From contig NZ_LR733520.1 in NCBI RefSeq assembly GCF_902506145.1, positions 64,580-128,579 on the forward strand: a DNA stretch of 64,000 nucleotides. The letters are read 5' to 3'. The DNA is from Burkholderia sp. 8Y. GTDB lineage: Bacteria > Pseudomonadota > Gammaproteobacteria > Burkholderiales > Burkholderiaceae. The notes below the pieces were generated by a model. It worked only from the letters and a program-made list of their open reading frames with translations. It was not told the origin of the DNA and ran no database searches. The translations under genes were made by a program, and so were the position numbers. This document shows positions 19,063 to 29,546 of this stretch, piece after piece (the first letter of the stretch is position 1; each line of letters starts with the position of its first letter).

Positions 19063-19893
19063 ATGCCCGAACTTCCGGAAGTCGAAGTCACCCGCCGGGG
19101 AATCGAACCCTACGTCGCGGGAAGGCGCGTCGAGCATGTCGACGTACGCACGCCGGCGCTGCGCTGGCCCATCCCGAAGCATCTCGCGAAGACGCTCGGG
19201 CATCTGAAAATCGAGAAGGTCGAGCGGCGCGGCAAGTATCTGTTGTTCGAAACCGCCGAAGGCTGGCTGATCGTCCATCTCGGAATGACCGGGACGCTGC
19301 GCGTGCTGCGCAACGTGCCGCGGCCGCCGGACGCCGCGAAGCACGATCACGTCGATCTTGTCTTCGACGACTTCATCCTGCGTTTTCGCGATCCGCGCCG
19401 CTTCGGCGCGATGCTCTGGCATCCGCGCGAAGACGGCGACGTGCTCGCTCATCCGCTGCTCGCGAATCTTGGCGTGGAGCCGTTCTCGCCGGAGTTCTCG
19501 GGCGCGCTGCTGTTTCGCGAGACACGCGGGCGGAAGGTGTCGGTGAAGCAGGCGCTGCTCGCGGGCGGTATCGTCGTGGGCGTCGGGAACATTTATGCGT
19601 CGGAGAGCCTCTTTCGCGCGGGCATCCGGCCGACGACCGCCGCCGGCCGCATTTCGCTCGTGCGCTATGACCTGCTCGCGGACGCGGTGCGCGTGACGCT
19701 CGCGGCGGCCATCGACAAAGGCGGCAGCACGCTGCGCGATTTCGTCGGCAGCAATGGCGAATCCGGCTACTTCCAGCTCGACTACTTCGTCTATGATCGC
19801 GCCGGTCTGGCCTGCCACGTCTGCGGCACGGCGATCCGCCAGATCGTCCAGGGTCAGCGTTCGACTTACTTTTGCCCGCGCTGCCAACGCTAA
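19063..19893 (+). CDS. mutM: Formamidopyrimidine-DNA glycosylase
   Basis: Removes 8-oxoguanine and formamidopyrimidines from DNA. 276 residues starting [18 protein letters not shown] with catalytic Pro2 and Glu3, the central [19 protein letters not shown] with the helix-two-turn-helix, and the C-terminal zinc finger [16 protein letters not shown]...CPRC. Its stop is 5 bp before mutY, which removes the adenine mispaired with the same lesion, so the two form one repair operon. Confidence 0.97.
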   Translation: MPELPEVEVTRRGIEPYVAGRRVEHVDVRTPALRWPIPKHLAKTLGHLKIEKVERRGKYLLFETAEGWLIVHLGMTGTLRVLRNVPRPPDAAKHDHVDLVFDDFILRFRDPRRFGAMLWHPREDGDVLAHPLLANLGVEPFSPEFSGALLFRETRGRKVSVKQALLAGGIVVGVGNIYASESLFRAGIRPTTAAGRISLVRYDLLADAVRVTLAAAIDKGGSTLRDFVGSNGESGYFQLDYFVYDRAGLACHVCGTAIRQIVQGQRSTYFCPRCQR

Positions 19894-19898
19894 TTCCG

Positions 19899-20960
19899 AT
19901 GCTCGCACTTACCGACTTCTCCGCGCGCCTGATCGCGTGGCAACGCATTCATGGCCGCCACGATCTGCCTTGGCAGAACACGCGCGACGCGTACCGCATC
20001 TGGCTTTCGGAAATCATGCTGCAGCAGACGCAGGTAACGACCGTCATTCCGTACTACGCGCGCTTTCTCGACCGCTTTCCGACCGTGACTGCGCTCGCGG
20101 ACGCGCCCATCGATGACGTGATGGCGCTGTGGGCCGGCCTGGGCTATTACTCGCGCGCCCGCAATTTGCATCGCTGCGCGCAAGTCGTGGCGCACGAGCA
20201 TGGCGGCGCGTTTCCGCAGACCGTCGATGAACTCGCGGCGTTGCCCGGCATCGGCCGATCGACGGCGGCGGCAATCGCGTCGTTCGCGTTCGGCGCGCGC
20301 GCGACGATTCTCGACGGCAACGTGAAGCGCGTGCTTGCCCGCGTGTTCGGCGTGGAAGGCTTTCCGGGGGAGAAGCGCGTCGAAAACGCGATGTGGACGC
20401 TGGCTGAATCGCTGTTGCCCGCCGCCGCCGAAAAAGACGATGTCACCGCGTACACGCAAGGGCTGATGGACCTTGGCGCAACGCTTTGCGTGCGCGGCAA
20501 GCCGGACTGCGTGCGGTGTCCGTTCGCATCCGATTGCGTCGCGAATGTCAAAGGGCGGCAGCGCGAACTGCCGGCGGCGCGCCCGAAAAAGACGGTGCCG
20601 ACGCGCAAGACGTGGATGCTGGTGCTGAAAGACGGCGATTCGATCCTGCTGGAGAAGCGCCCGCCGACGGGCATCTGGGGCGGCCTGTGGAGCCTGCCCG
20701 AAGCGGCCGACGAGGCGGCGCTCGCGGTCGTCGCGCACGACAACGGCTGCGACGCGGACTTGCAGCGTCTCGCGCCGTTCTCGCACACCTTCACGCACTT
20801 CAAGCTGGATATCGAGCCGCGCCTCGGCGAAATGCACGCCGCGCCACCCGAGGCAACGGACGCGCGCACCGTCTGGGCGCCGCTTTCGCGCATCGATTCG
20901 TTCGGCGTGCCCGCGCCGGTGCGCAAGCTGCTCGACGCGCTGACCGGCACGCTGCTCTAA
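19899..20960 (+). CDS. mutY: Adenine DNA glycosylase
   Basis: Excises adenine opposite 8-oxoguanine. 353 residues: catalytic helix-hairpin-helix ALPGIGRSTAAAIASFAFG with the downstream aspartate in ILDGNVKRVLARV, the [4Fe-4S] motif CVRGKPDCVRCPFASDC, and a C-terminal Nudix-like lesion-recognition domain (TRKTWMLVLKDGDSILLEKRPPTGIWGGLWSLPE). The ATG at 19899 is preferred over 19872, which lies inside mutM. Its stop overlaps that of the convergent LON-domain gene by 4 bp. Confidence 0.96.
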   Translation: MLALTDFSARLIAWQRIHGRHDLPWQNTRDAYRIWLSEIMLQQTQVTTVIPYYARFLDRFPTVTALADAPIDDVMALWAGLGYYSRARNLHRCAQVVAHEHGGAFPQTVDELAALPGIGRSTAAAIASFAFGARATILDGNVKRVLARVFGVEGFPGEKRVENAMWTLAESLLPAAAEKDDVTAYTQGLMDLGATLCVRGKPDCVRCPFASDCVANVKGRQRELPAARPKKTVPTRKTWMLVLKDGDSILLEKRPPTGIWGGLWSLPEAADEAALAVVAHDNGCDADLQRLAPFSHTFTHFKLDIEPRLGEMHAAPPEATDARTVWAPLSRIDSFGVPAPVRKLLDALTGTLL

Positions 20961-21616
20961 AGCAGTTGATGATGCTGCATGTAGTGGTGCACCACGTCGA
21001 TGCGCGCGCCCGCGTCCAGCAGTTCCATCAGTTTTTGGCGTGAGCGCATGGGAATCGGCAGGATTTCGGAGAGCCGGTTCGACACCCACGTGGGATCGTC
21101 CAGCAGGAACGGCTCGACAAACGGCAGGTTCTCGGGCTCGCGCGTCTTGATCGCGTCGATGATCCGCTCCAGCACTTCCGCGCACGCGCCGAACTTGGCG
21201 AGCGTCTCGGCGCCTTGCAGCGGCCGGTCATCGCCATATAGCTCGGCTGTGCCGACGAGTAGATTGCTCGCCTCCACGCGATGCGAGAGCAGCCGGAAAC
21301 GCTCGGTGCCGCGCGCCTGCACGAGCAGCAGCCCGAAGGTATCGACATCGCATTCGATGATTTCAGCGAGGCAGCCCACGCTCTCCGGCACCGACGGATC
21401 GCCGGGCGACGCGATCTCGTGCCCGCTCTTCAAGAGACACACGCCGAACGGCGTGTTTTCCCGCAGGCAGCCGCGCGCCATGTCGAGATAGCGCGCCTCG
21501 AAAATTTTGAGCGGCAAAAGCCCGCCGGGGAAAAGAACCGTGTGCAGCGGAAACAGCGGCAAGTCGGCCAGAACCGAAGCTTCACGACTCGCAGGATTCG
21601 CGGGATTCGAGGACAT
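20957..21616 (-). CDS. LON substrate-binding domain (peptidase S16-like) protein
   Basis: 219 residues consisting only of the N-terminal domain of Lon protease: LPLFPLHTVLFPGGLLPLKIFEARYLDM at the start, CLLKSGHEIASPG, VGCLAEI, and a helical C-terminal part. There is no AAA+ or peptidase domain, which is normal for this stand-alone family (YcgM/LonN group). It may bind unfolded proteins; biochemical role is unknown. It overlaps the end of mutY convergently. Confidence 0.88.
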   Translation of the reverse strand: MSSNPANPASREASVLADLPLFPLHTVLFPGGLLPLKIFEARYLDMARGCLRENTPFGVCLLKSGHEIASPGDPSVPESVGCLAEIIECDVDTFGLLLVQARGTERFRLLSHRVEASNLLVGTAELYGDDRPLQGAETLAKFGACAEVLERIIDAIKTREPENLPFVEPFLLDDPTWVSNRLSEILPIPMRSRQKLMELLDAGARIDVVHHYMQHHQLL

Positions 21617-21649
21617 CGCACCCCTCCAGAGTGGACCGCCGCGCGGCGA

Positions 21650-22546
21650 TCAGGTTCGCGTGGTGCTGGCGCTCTCATCCACGGGGATGGGCGCATCACG
21701 ATGCCGCACGATCACGGTTGCCTCGTCGCGAAAGCGCGCGGCGAGCGCCTCCGCGATATACACCGAGCGATGCTGTCCACCCGTGCAGCCAATGGCGACG
21801 GTGAGATAGCTGCGGTTGTCGTCCCGAAAACGCGGCAGCCACTTGCCGACGAAGCCGCCGATATCGTCGATCATCTCGCCCACCATCGGCTGGGCCGAAA
21901 GGTAGTCGATGATCGGCTGATCGCAGCCGGTGTACGGGCGCAACTCACGGTCGTAGTACGGATTCGGCAGCGTGCGGACGTCGAAGACGAGATCGGCGTC
22001 GAGCGGCACGCCGCGCTTGAAGCCGAACGATTCGAACATCAGCGTGAGATCGGCGGCGTCGGTTTCGACGAAACGCCGCACCCATGCGCGCAGCACGTTC
22101 GCGCGCAGATTGCTCGTGTCGATCTGATGCCCGTATTCCGCGAGCCCCGCGACGAGTTCGCGCTCCCGCTCGATGGCTTCGGCGAGCGAGTTCAGGACGC
22201 CCACGCTCGCGTCATGCCCCGGCGGACCCGACAGCGGATGGCGGCGGCGCGTCTCGGAGAAGCGTTGAATGAGCGCCTGCGTGCTGGCGTTGAGAAACAG
22301 CACGCGTAAATCGTAGGCGCTCGTGAGGTTGTCGATGATCGAAGGAACTTCGTCGAGCGAAAGGCTCGAACGGGCGTCGATTGCGACGGCGAGACGCTTT
22401 TGCCCCTCGCTCGCGAGATACGCGGCGAGGTCGGGCAGAAAGCGCGGAGGCAGGTTGTCGACGCAGTAGTAGCCGCCGTCTTCGAGCGCGTTGAGCGCAA
22501 CGGATTTGCCAGAGCCGGAAGTGCCGGTAATCAGGATGATACGCAT
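21650..22546 (-). CDS. rapZ: RNase adapter protein RapZ
   Basis: P-loop nucleotide-binding protein that in E. coli brings the small RNA GlmZ to RNase E and so controls glucosamine-6-phosphate synthase. 298 residues with Walker [27 protein letters not shown], and the conserved C-terminal [17 protein letters not shown] used in RNA binding and oligomerisation. Next to hprK and ptsN, the classical nitrogen-PTS neighbourhood. The target RNA in this organism is not visible here. Confidence 0.95.
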   Translation of the reverse strand: MRIILITGTSGSGKSVALNALEDGGYYCVDNLPPRFLPDLAAYLASEGQKRLAVAIDARSSLSLDEVPSIIDNLTSAYDLRVLFLNASTQALIQRFSETRRRHPLSGPPGHDASVGVLNSLAEAIERERELVAGLAEYGHQIDTSNLRANVLRAWVRRFVETDAADLTLMFESFGFKRGVPLDADLVFDVRTLPNPYYDRELRPYTGCDQPIIDYLSAQPMVGEMIDDIGGFVGKWLPRFRDDNRSYLTVAIGCTGGQHRSVYIAEALAARFRDEATVIVRHRDAPIPVDESASTTRT

Positions 22547-22625
22547 GGAAGTGTGCTCGTTCGCTTCATCTTAGCACCTGCATATCGTCCGGACCGGGTG
22601 CCGGTTCCGTGAGAATGCGCGGGCT

Positions 22626-23594
22626 TCAGATGAGTTTGCCGGGAAACTGGCTGTCCGGGTCCTGCATGGCAAGCCGCTGACGGTCCATGAAATCGCGCAA
22701 GGTGTCGATGCCGCGCAATTGCAGGATGGTGTTGCGCACCGCCGCCTCGACCAGCACAGCAAGGTTGCGGCCTGCCGCGACCTGAATCGTCACTTTGCTG
22801 ATCGGCAGACCGAGAACGTCGACGGTCTGGCTTTCGAGCGGCAGACGCTGGAATTCACCGTCGGGACGGCGCACGAGTTGCACGATGAGCTTCAGCTTCA
22901 TCTTCCGGCGCACCGCGGTCTCGCCGAAGATGGTCTTGATATCGAGCAGGCCGAGGCCGCGCACTTCCAGCAGGTTTTGCAGAAGCGGCGGGCAGCGTCC
23001 TTCGACGAAATCTGGACCGAGACGCACGAAATCGACGGCGTCGTCGGCAACGAGTCCGTGGCCGCGGCTGATGAGTTCGAGACCGAGTTCGCTCTTGCCG
23101 AGTCCGGAGTCGCCGGTCAGCAGCACGCCCATGCCCAAAATGTCGATGAACACGCCGTGCAACGTGGCGCGCGGCGCGAGGATGCGCGACATGTACGCGC
23201 GCAGGCTGTCGATGACTGCCGCCGCCGACATGCGCGTGGTGAAAAGCGGCGTCGACGAGCGCGTGCAGCGAAGCACGAGTTCCGGCGGCGCGCCCACTTC
23301 GCCCGCCACGACCAGAAATGGCGGCTCCAGCGCGATCAACTCGGCCATGTGGCGCGAGCGGTCTTCGTCGGATTGACGCTGGTAGTAGTTGATTTCGGCG
23401 TCGCCGAGCACCTGAATGCGGTTCGGGTGAATCAGGTTCAAGTGGCCGACGAGGTCGGCGCTCGACGTTGCGTTCGCCACCGTTTCGCTCGAAAAGCCGC
23501 GTTCCCAGCCTTCGTGCCCGGTGAGCCAACTGAGCTTCAGCGCGGCGGCGTTGTCGTCGAAAATACTTTGGGCGTTGATGCTGGACGTATCCAT
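22626..23594 (-). CDS. hprK: HPr kinase/phosphorylase
   Basis: Phosphorylates or dephosphorylates HPr on a serine, controlling the PTS. 322 residues: a Mur-like N-terminal domain and a C-terminal kinase domain with Walker [29 protein letters not shown] and the HprK signature [16 protein letters not shown]. In betaproteobacteria it belongs to the nitrogen-PTS rather than a sugar-PTS; the adjacent ptsN supports that. Confidence 0.96.
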   Translation of the reverse strand: MDTSSINAQSIFDDNAAALKLSWLTGHEGWERGFSSETVANATSSADLVGHLNLIHPNRIQVLGDAEINYYQRQSDEDRSRHMAELIALEPPFLVVAGEVGAPPELVLRCTRSSTPLFTTRMSAAAVIDSLRAYMSRILAPRATLHGVFIDILGMGVLLTGDSGLGKSELGLELISRGHGLVADDAVDFVRLGPDFVEGRCPPLLQNLLEVRGLGLLDIKTIFGETAVRRKMKLKLIVQLVRRPDGEFQRLPLESQTVDVLGLPISKVTIQVAAGRNLAVLVEAAVRNTILQLRGIDTLRDFMDRQRLAMQDPDSQFPGKLI

Positions 23595-23778
23595 GAGGCC
23601 GGAACTCCGTTGGAAGCCGGGAGCAGCCTTCGCGTGACGAAGCCGTGTGCTTCGATTCGCCGCATGGCGCTGCGTTTGACCGATTGTGCCGCAGAAGCAC
23701 CGCGCACGCGAGGCGCGCTAAAGGCGCGCGAGCGGCGCGGCGCCTTGTCAGGAGCGGTTGCCCGCGTCTATGCGGCGG

Positions 23779-24234
23779 TCAGGGTTGCCATTGCGTGAGC
23801 ACCTGATGCAGCGCCTCACGGTTCTCTTCCTTGTGCAGACGCTCGCGCGCTTCACTATCGGAGAGCAATTGCGCGATCTCCGAGAGAATTTCGAGATGCT
23901 GCTGCGTGGCCTGTTCGGGCACGAGCAGGAAGATGAGCAGCGAGACCGGCTGACCGTCCGGCGATTCGAAAGCGACCGGTTCGGCCAGGCGCACGAAGGC
24001 GGCGAGCGGCTGCTTCAGCCCCTTGATGCGGCCGTGCGGAATGGCGACGCCTTCGCCGAGCCCGGTCGACCCCAGGCGCTCGCGAGCAAACAGGTTGTCG
24101 GTGACGATGCTGCGGGCGATGCCGTTCTGGTTCTCGAAAATCAGGCCCGCTTGCTCGAAAACACGCTTCTTGCTGGTAACGGACAGTCCGAGAACCACGT
24201 TCTCGATGGGAAGAAATTTGGCTAAACGATTCAT
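23779..24234 (-). CDS. ptsN: PTS IIA-like nitrogen-regulatory protein PtsN
   Basis: EIIA-Ntr, the phosphate acceptor at the end of the nitrogen PTS, controlling potassium uptake and other functions by phosphorylation state. 151 residues from MNRLAKFLPIENVVL, with the phosphorylated histidine in GLGEGVAIPHGRI and the conserved ESPDGQPVSLLIFLLVPEQ. An upstream Met at 24270 would add 12 residues without support. A 184-bp gap separates it from hprK. Confidence 0.94.
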   Translation of the reverse strand: MNRLAKFLPIENVVLGLSVTSKKRVFEQAGLIFENQNGIARSIVTDNLFARERLGSTGLGEGVAIPHGRIKGLKQPLAAFVRLAEPVAFESPDGQPVSLLIFLLVPEQATQQHLEILSEIAQLLSDSEARERLHKEENREALHQVLTQWQP

Positions 24235-24493
24235 GTTGGCAGGCTGATGCGTGGCCTGATAGCTCCTCATCGTGGCTGCTGTCTGAAAGCGCTCACGGCG
24301 ATGGTGATACGGAAGATGCGCTTACGGCGTTCCCTGCAGCGTTCCTGTACTGCGACCCCGATCATAACCGGCTCATTATAGAACAGGGGAAAGCGCGATG
24401 GTGCGGCGCGCCATTACGGTCGCCGCAGTCGAATGTGCAGTACAAAGTCCGGAAAATCAATGCGTTGTGCCACGCCGCCATGCACTATGCAAC
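24235..24493 (-). promoter_or_regulatory. Intergenic region upstream of ptsN with a TATAAT box
   Basis: This gene-free stretch between ptsN and the hpf terminator contains a perfect TATAAT on the minus strand (24380-24375), 141 bp before ptsN. No good -35 lies 16-18 bp upstream, so the promoter call is tentative. Nothing else is recognisable here. Confidence 0.35.
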
Positions 24494-24514
24494 AAAAAGC
24501 CGCCAACAGGCGGC
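24494..24514 (-). terminator. Rho-independent terminator after hpf
   Basis: On the minus strand GCCGCC (24514-24509), loop TGTT, GGCGGC (24504-24499), then five T. It lies about 130 bp after the hpf stop and separates hpf from ptsN, so ptsN needs its own promoter. Confidence 0.88.
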
Positions 24515-24642
24515 GTTTGTCCGAAGCGGGCGTTTCTCTGGCGCTTCTGTGACGTTTTGTTCGGCATTTGCTGAATTCGAGGAATGCCTCGAATCGCGCC
24601 CGCCGGTCGGCGGCGGGCTGCGCCGTTTCGCGTTCCTGCCGC

Positions 24643-25002
24643 TCAGGGCGAGGGCGCTTCCAGTCCGTGCGCTTCTTCGCGGTACTTCGCGGCTTCGTGG
24701 GCGTGACCCTGGATCTTGTCCTTGTGGCGGATCACCTGCCGGTCAAGCTTGTCGACCATCAGGTCGATGGCCGCGTACATATCAGCGTCACAACTCTCGA
24801 TGAAAATGTCCTTGCCCTTCAGGTGCAGATTGATTTCCGCCTTGTTCCGCTTGTCCTTGTCCCTATGAGTGTCGACCGAGAGGACAACGTTGCCATCCAT
24901 CACCTGATCAAAATGACGGAGCACTCTGTCCAGCTTCGTGATCACGAACTCGCGCAACGCAGGCGTCAATTCGAGGTGGTGTCCACTGATCTTCAGATTC
25001 AT
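24643..25002 (-). CDS. hpf: Ribosome hibernation-promoting factor, HPF/YfiA family
   Basis: Binds the 30S decoding region and promotes inactive ribosome dimers in stationary phase. 119 residues from [20 protein letters not shown], with [27 protein letters not shown] pattern and a C-terminal [16 protein letters not shown]. This is the short form. The start at 25002 is set by GGAGAG upstream. It lies directly downstream of rpoN, as in many proteobacteria. Confidence 0.94.
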   Translation of the reverse strand: MNLKISGHHLELTPALREFVITKLDRVLRHFDQVMDGNVVLSVDTHRDKDKRNKAEINLHLKGKDIFIESCDADMYAAIDLMVDKLDRQVIRHKDKIQGHAHEAAKYREEAHGLEAPSP

Positions 25003-25184
25003 AGTTGCTCTCCAAGCTAAGGGCCGTTGAACCACGGCGGCTCGTCCGGTACCGGTCGGCTACGCGTCCCGCCGTGCACGATGTTTGTACGCGCAAGGAA
25101 CGGGCCGCTTGGCCGGCACGTCCGCGCTGTCGCGATGCGGCCGGTAAATGTCCATCGCGGTATGCGATGAACCACAGAGACGGG

Positions 25185-26702
25185 TCAAAGAGACTTGCGC
25201 AGATTGACTGCGGGGATTTTGAGCGCCTCGCGGTATTTGGCGACGGTTCGCCGCGCAACAACGAAGCCTTGTTCCGCCAGCAGTTCGGCGATGCGGCTGT
25301 CTGAAAGAGGAGTTTTGGGGTCTTCCGCTCCTATCAGTTGCTTGATGAGGGCCCGGATCGCCGTGGACGATGCGGCGCCACCCGTGTCGGTGGAAACGTG
25401 CGATCCGAAGAAGTACTTAAATTCAAGCGTCCCGAATGGGGTGAGCATGTACTTCCCGGTGGTCACACGAGAAACCGTTGATTCGTGTAAACCCAGCGTA
25501 TCAGCAATCTCCCGCAAAACCAAGGGCCGCATGGCGATTTCACCATGCGCAAAAAAGTTCTTCTGACGTTCGACAATCGCTTGTGCGACACGAAGAATCG
25601 TCTCGAAACGCTGCTGGATGTTCTTGATCAGCCAGCGTGCTTCCTGAAGCTGCTGACGCAGCGATCCGCTGCCCGGATCGCCACGGTTATTGCGCAGAAT
25701 GTTCGCATACAGATGGTTGATCCGGAGCTTCGGCACGATCTCCGGGTTCAGCTCCGCCGTCCATCCGCTCGCGGACTTGCGCACCAGAATGTCCGGCACT
25801 ACGTAATCTGCTTCGCTCTTGCCGTACGCGGCGCCCGGAAACGGCTCCAGCGACCGGATCAGCACATGCGCGTCCCGCAGCGCGTCGTCGCTTGCCTTCA
25901 GCTGCTTTCGCAGGCGCGTGAAGTCGCGCGCGGCGAGCAGTTCCAGATGATTCGTAACGATTTCCAGCGCAAGCGTGCGGGTGGGCGACGCATCGAGCCT
26001 CAGCAACTGGAGCTTGAGACACTCGGACGCCGACCGGCCGCCGACACCCGGCGGGTCGAAACTCTGGAGCAAGGCCAGTGCCGCGCTCAGTTCGTCAACA
26101 TCGACTTCGAGTTCGTCCGGTAAATCCGCCTGGATTTCTTCGAGCGACGACGTGAGATAGCCGTCCTCGTCCAGCGATTCGATCAGGAACGTGATGAGCG
26201 CACGATCGCGCTGATTCGCCTGCGTCATGCGCAGTTGCGCGGTCAGATGATCGCGCAGCGTTGTCGTCGATTCGTGAATTTGCAGCGGCGGCAGGTCGTC
26301 GTCGTCGGACGCGTTGCTGGAGCGGCCGTAGTCTTCGAGATTCCAGTTGCTGGAGTCGGCGCCACCGTCCGAGGCCATGCCGTTGTATTCGTCCACGCCC
26401 TGCGGCTCGCTACTTTCCGAGCGTTCGGAACTCGACGAGCTCGATGCCGAGCCGTTGCTCATCATCGGTTCCGGGGCCGCGTTGCTCGCGCCGGCCGAGG
26501 CAATGAGCGAGCCGTCCGCGGCCACGCGCAGCGGGCTTGCGATCCAGTCGTCGTCGTTTTCGAGAAGCGGGTTCTGCGCGACGGCCATGGCCACTTCCTG
26601 CTGCAATTCGAGCGTCGACAACTGCAGCAGCCGGATGGACTGCTGCAGTTGCGGGGTGAGCGCAAGATGCTGCGATAGGCGAAGTTGGAGGCTGGCTTTC
26701 AT
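25185..26702 (-). CDS. rpoN: RNA polymerase sigma-54 factor
   Basis: Sigma factor for -24/-12 promoters that need AAA+ activators. 505 residues: a Gln-rich activator-interacting region I ([23 protein letters not shown]), an acidic and Ser-rich region II (about 60-150), the core-binding and helix-turn-helix domains ([15 protein letters not shown]), and the RpoN box [10 protein letters not shown] near the C-terminus. It sits between lptB and hpf, the common proteobacterial order. Confidence 0.97.
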   Translation of the reverse strand: MKASLQLRLSQHLALTPQLQQSIRLLQLSTLELQQEVAMAVAQNPLLENDDDWIASPLRVAADGSLIASAGASNAAPEPMMSNGSASSSSSSERSESSEPQGVDEYNGMASDGGADSSNWNLEDYGRSSNASDDDDLPPLQIHESTTTLRDHLTAQLRMTQANQRDRALITFLIESLDEDGYLTSSLEEIQADLPDELEVDVDELSAALALLQSFDPPGVGGRSASECLKLQLLRLDASPTRTLALEIVTNHLELLAARDFTRLRKQLKASDDALRDAHVLIRSLEPFPGAAYGKSEADYVVPDILVRKSASGWTAELNPEIVPKLRINHLYANILRNNRGDPGSGSLRQQLQEARWLIKNIQQRFETILRVAQAIVERQKNFFAHGEIAMRPLVLREIADTLGLHESTVSRVTTGKYMLTPFGTLEFKYFFGSHVSTDTGGAASSTAIRALIKQLIGAEDPKTPLSDSRIAELLAEQGFVVARRTVAKYREALKIPAVNLRKSL

Positions 26703-26764
26703 GGCAAGGTTTTATTTCATTGTAGAGAGTTTGCCACGCGCGCGAAACCTCGCGGCCAATCGAA

Positions 26765-26803
26765 AAAAGCGTAGAAAAGCGCGTGCCGCCTCGAGGGCGG
26801 CAC
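26765..26803 (-). terminator. Terminator-like hairpin between lptB and rpoN
   Basis: On the minus strand the stem GTGCCGCC (26803-26796) / GGCGGCAC (26790-26783) is followed by GCGC, TTTT and then TTTTTT (26770-26765). It lies about 80 bp after lptB and would limit read-through into rpoN. Confidence 0.65.
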
Positions 26804-26874
26804 GTAAGTTTTGCTGTGTTCGCGCGGTGCGGTGCGGTAATTCATCGCATGCGCCGCCCGGGGTCGCGTCGGCG

Positions 26875-27657
26875 CTACATGCGGAAATGCTCGCCGAGAT
26901 ACACGCGCCGCACGTTCTCATTCTCGATGATCTCGCTCGGTGCGCCGGCTGCGAGCACGCTGCCGTCGCTGATGATGTACGCGTGATCGCAAATGCCGAG
27001 CGTCTCGCGCACGTTGTGGTCCGTGATCAGCACGCCGATGTTGCGCTGCTTCAGGAACTTCACGATCTTCTGAATCTCGAGCACGGCAATCGGATCGACG
27101 CCCGCGAAGGGTTCATCGAGCAGGATGAAGCTCGGGTTCGTCGCGAGCGCCCGCGCGATTTCGACGCGCCGCCGCTCGCCGCCCGATAGCGACAGCGCCG
27201 GATTCTCGCGCAGATGCGCGATTTGCAATTCGTCGAGCAGCGCCTCCGTGCGCTGGCGGATGGCGTCTTTCGACAGCCGCTTGCCGGAATCGTCCGTCTG
27301 GAGTTCCAGCACTGCGCGAATGTTCTGCTCGACGGTGAGCTTGCGGAACACCGACGCTTCCTGCGGCAAATACGACAGCCCGAGATGCGCGCGCTGATGA
27401 ATCGGCAGCAGGCTGATGGAATTGCCGTCGAGGTCGATTTCGCCGGCGTCGAGCGGCACGAGGCCGACGATCATGTAGAACGACGTGGTCTTGCCCGCGC
27501 CGTTCGGCCCGAGCAGACCGACGACTTCGCCGCTCTTCACGTCGAGCGAGACGTCCTTCACGACGGTGCGCGATCCGTACCGCTTCTTCAGGTTGCGGAC
27601 GACGAGCGAGCTCGACTTGCCGTCCGGCTTGCTTTGGGGCATGGCGGGCGCGTTCAC
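26875..27657 (-). CDS. lptB: LPS export ABC transporter ATP-binding protein
   Basis: ATPase that powers LPS extraction from the inner membrane with LptFG. 260 residues with Walker [16 protein letters not shown], the signature [15 protein letters not shown], Walker [14 protein letters not shown] and the switch His in [11 protein letters not shown] chose GTG at 27657 because it overlaps the lptA stop (GTGA); an ATG at 27642 is the alternative. Confidence 0.96.
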   Translation of the reverse strand: MNAPAMPQSKPDGKSSSLVVRNLKKRYGSRTVVKDVSLDVKSGEVVGLLGPNGAGKTTSFYMIVGLVPLDAGEIDLDGNSISLLPIHQRAHLGLSYLPQEASVFRKLTVEQNIRAVLELQTDDSGKRLSKDAIRQRTEALLDELQIAHLRENPALSLSGGERRRVEIARALATNPSFILLDEPFAGVDPIAVLEIQKIVKFLKQRNIGVLITDHNVRETLGICDHAYIISDGSVLAAGAPSEIIENENVRRVYLGEHFRM

Positions 27658-28373
27658 TGCTGCGGCGTTCCTTGAATGGTGTTCGACGGCGCGAGCGTCG
27701 CGGGCGAGCCGTTGAGCGGCGCGGCACCGCCGGAGCGGGGCGCGAGCATGGCGCGAACGCGGCCGCTCGGATTGCCCGGGCTCGCCACATCCTTGCCCGC
27801 GCTCGCCGTGTAGAAGTCCTTCTGCCCGTCATACGTGATGACGCTGCCGCGCACTTCGTCCTGAACGGTCGTCAGACCTTGCAGGCGGCGCACCACGGCG
27901 CGCGTGGTGAGCTTCGTGAAGTCGTTCTTGCCGTCATAATCGATACGCACGGCATTGCCTTCGATGTACTCATCCACGCCGTCGCGCTTCTGGCGGAAGT
28001 ACGAGAGATTGTTGCCGGTGGACGTGCCGGTCGCGTACTGATAGCCCTGCGGGTCTTGCGTGACATCCACGCGATCCGCCTTGATGACGATCGTGCCCTT
28101 GGTCGCGACGACGTGACCCGTGAAGACGTTCTTCTGGTTCAGGTCGTCGTAGGACATGTTGTCCGCTTCGATGTTGAGCGGCTTGTCGCGGTCGGCCTTT
28201 TCAGCGTGCGCGGCTGGCGCGAAGCCCGCGAGCGGAAGCGCGACGAGCGGCAACGCGACCACGGCGGCGGCAGCCAGCGCGGCCCGCATCACACGCCTCA
28301 CGCGCGCGGTGGTGCGATGCGCGAACGTTGCGCCCGCGGGGCCGCCATCGGGACGAGGGAAGCTGTGGTTCAT
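27654..28373 (-). CDS. lptA: LPS transport periplasmic protein LptA
   Basis: Periplasmic bridge protein that carries LPS between LptC and LptD. The mature part has the OstA-like repeat pattern ([30 protein letters not shown]). A signal peptide ends in FAPAAHA. The start is uncertain: GTG 28406 (overlapping the lptC stop), ATG 28373 or ATG 28289, the last giving the most compact signal sequence with GAGG 7 nt upstream. The C-terminus is Gly/Pro/Ser-rich. Confidence 0.88.
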   Translation of the reverse strand: MNHSFPRPDGGPAGATFAHRTTARVRRVMRAALAAAAVVALPLVALPLAGFAPAAHAEKADRDKPLNIEADNMSYDDLNQKNVFTGHVVATKGTIVIKADRVDVTQDPQGYQYATGTSTGNNLSYFRQKRDGVDEYIEGNAVRIDYDGKNDFTKLTTRAVVRRLQGLTTVQDEVRGSVITYDGQKDFYTASAGKDVASPGNPSGRVRAMLAPRSGGAAPLNGSPATLAPSNTIQGTPQQ

Positions 28374-28402
28374 GCAGTCAAGATCAGGATGGAATCCCGG
28401 GT

Positions 28403-29005
28403 TCACTTGGAGGAGCCGCCATTGATATCCGTGGCCGCGATCGCGCCGCGCACGTTACCGAAGAGCTTCATTTCCCGGGTGACGTTGTTGTAGTTCATGC
28501 CGTTGGCGGTCATCACCGACGGACCGCGCTGAAGTTTAACCGGCTTTTCCGTTTCGATGACATCGTCGTTCACCAGCACGCGAAAATGCTGTGAATCCGC
28601 CTGCATCTGCGGATCGCCGAAGCCGGCCGCGCGCAGGATGCGGGCGTCGTCGTAGAGATCGACGATAGACACGTCACCGTTCACCGTGCCGCGCTGCGCC
28701 GTGGCGGTCACGGTCGGCTTCTGCGGCTGGAACATGCGAACGGCGGGCAGCGAGAGATCGCTGTTCTCGTCGTCCTCGTAATGAACCATGGACTTGGCCG
28801 TCAGACGATATTGCGTCGTCCCGGTGGCATCCAGTTCGGAGACGGAGAAATTGTCTGCGAAGTAGTCGGGCGTATGACGTTTCGGCTGCTCGGGCGCCTG
28901 CGGCGCGGAAGGCAGCGTCGCCTGCAACAGCCAGTACGTGATGCCCGCGAGCGCCGCCATGGCTAGAAGCGGCAATAGCGAGGCGAGGCGTCGGGTGGGC
29001 GGCAT
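28403..29005 (-). CDS. lptC: LPS export protein LptC
   Basis: Single-pass inner-membrane protein that hands LPS from LptBFG to LptA. 200 residues: one N-terminal helix (LASLLPLLAMAALAGITYWLL), then a periplasmic beta-jellyroll (DYFADNFSVSELDATGTTQYRLTAKS). The start at 29005 is 4 bp after the kdsC stop. Forms an operon with kdsD, kdsC, lptA and lptB. Confidence 0.93.
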   Translation of the reverse strand: MPPTRRLASLLPLLAMAALAGITYWLLQATLPSAPQAPEQPKRHTPDYFADNFSVSELDATGTTQYRLTAKSMVHYEDDENSDLSLPAVRMFQPQKPTVTATAQRGTVNGDVSIVDLYDDARILRAAGFGDPQMQADSQHFRVLVNDDVIETEKPVKLQRGPSVMTANGMNYNNVTREMKLFGNVRGAIAATDINGGSSK

Positions 29006-29009
29006 GGCA

Positions 29010-29546
29010 TCAGTCTCCGAGCGCCGCCGCGAGCAGCGCGTCGTAGCGATTCTGCGCGCGCAGGATCGCATCGCAGACTTCGCGCACGGCGCCGTGGCCG
29101 CCGCGGGCTTCAGCGACCCAATGCACGCGCTCTTTCACTTCGGCATGGGCGTTCGCGGGCGCGGCGGTGAATCCGCAGCGGCGCATGACGGCGAGATCGG
29201 GCCAGTCGTCGCCCATGTAACCGCACGCGGCGGCGGAGATGCCCGTTGCGTCGAGCAATTGCGCAAGCGCGACCGTCTTGTCCGCGACGCCCTGATACAG
29301 ATGCGTGATGCCCAGTTCCTTCGCCCGCGCCGCGACGATTCCGGACTGCCGGCCGGTGATGATCGCCGTCTGCACGCCGATACGTTCGAGCAGCTTGACG
29401 CCGTGGCCGTCGAGCGAGTTGAACGATTTCATGGTGTCGCCTTCGGCGCTGAAGTACAGGCTGCCGTCGGTGAAAACGCCGTCGACATCGAAAACCATCA
29501 GCTTGATGCCGCTCGCGCGCTCGGTGGGGAAAGGCTTTGGCGCCAT
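29010..29546 (-). CDS. kdsC: 3-deoxy-D-manno-octulosonate 8-phosphate phosphatase
   Basis: HAD-family phosphatase that releases Kdo for LPS core synthesis. 178 residues with the nucleophile motif MVFDVDGVFTDGSL, ITGRQSGIVAARAKELGI and the C-terminal GYMGDDWPDLAVM. It acts directly after KdsD in the pathway through KdsA. Its ATG overlaps the kdsD stop (TGATG at 29548-29544). Confidence 0.96.
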   Translation of the reverse strand: MAPKPFPTERASGIKLMVFDVDGVFTDGSLYFSAEGDTMKSFNSLDGHGVKLLERIGVQTAIITGRQSGIVAARAKELGITHLYQGVADKTVALAQLLDATGISAAACGYMGDDWPDLAVMRRCGFTAAPANAHAEVKERVHWVAEARGGHGAVREVCDAILRAQNRYDALLAAALGD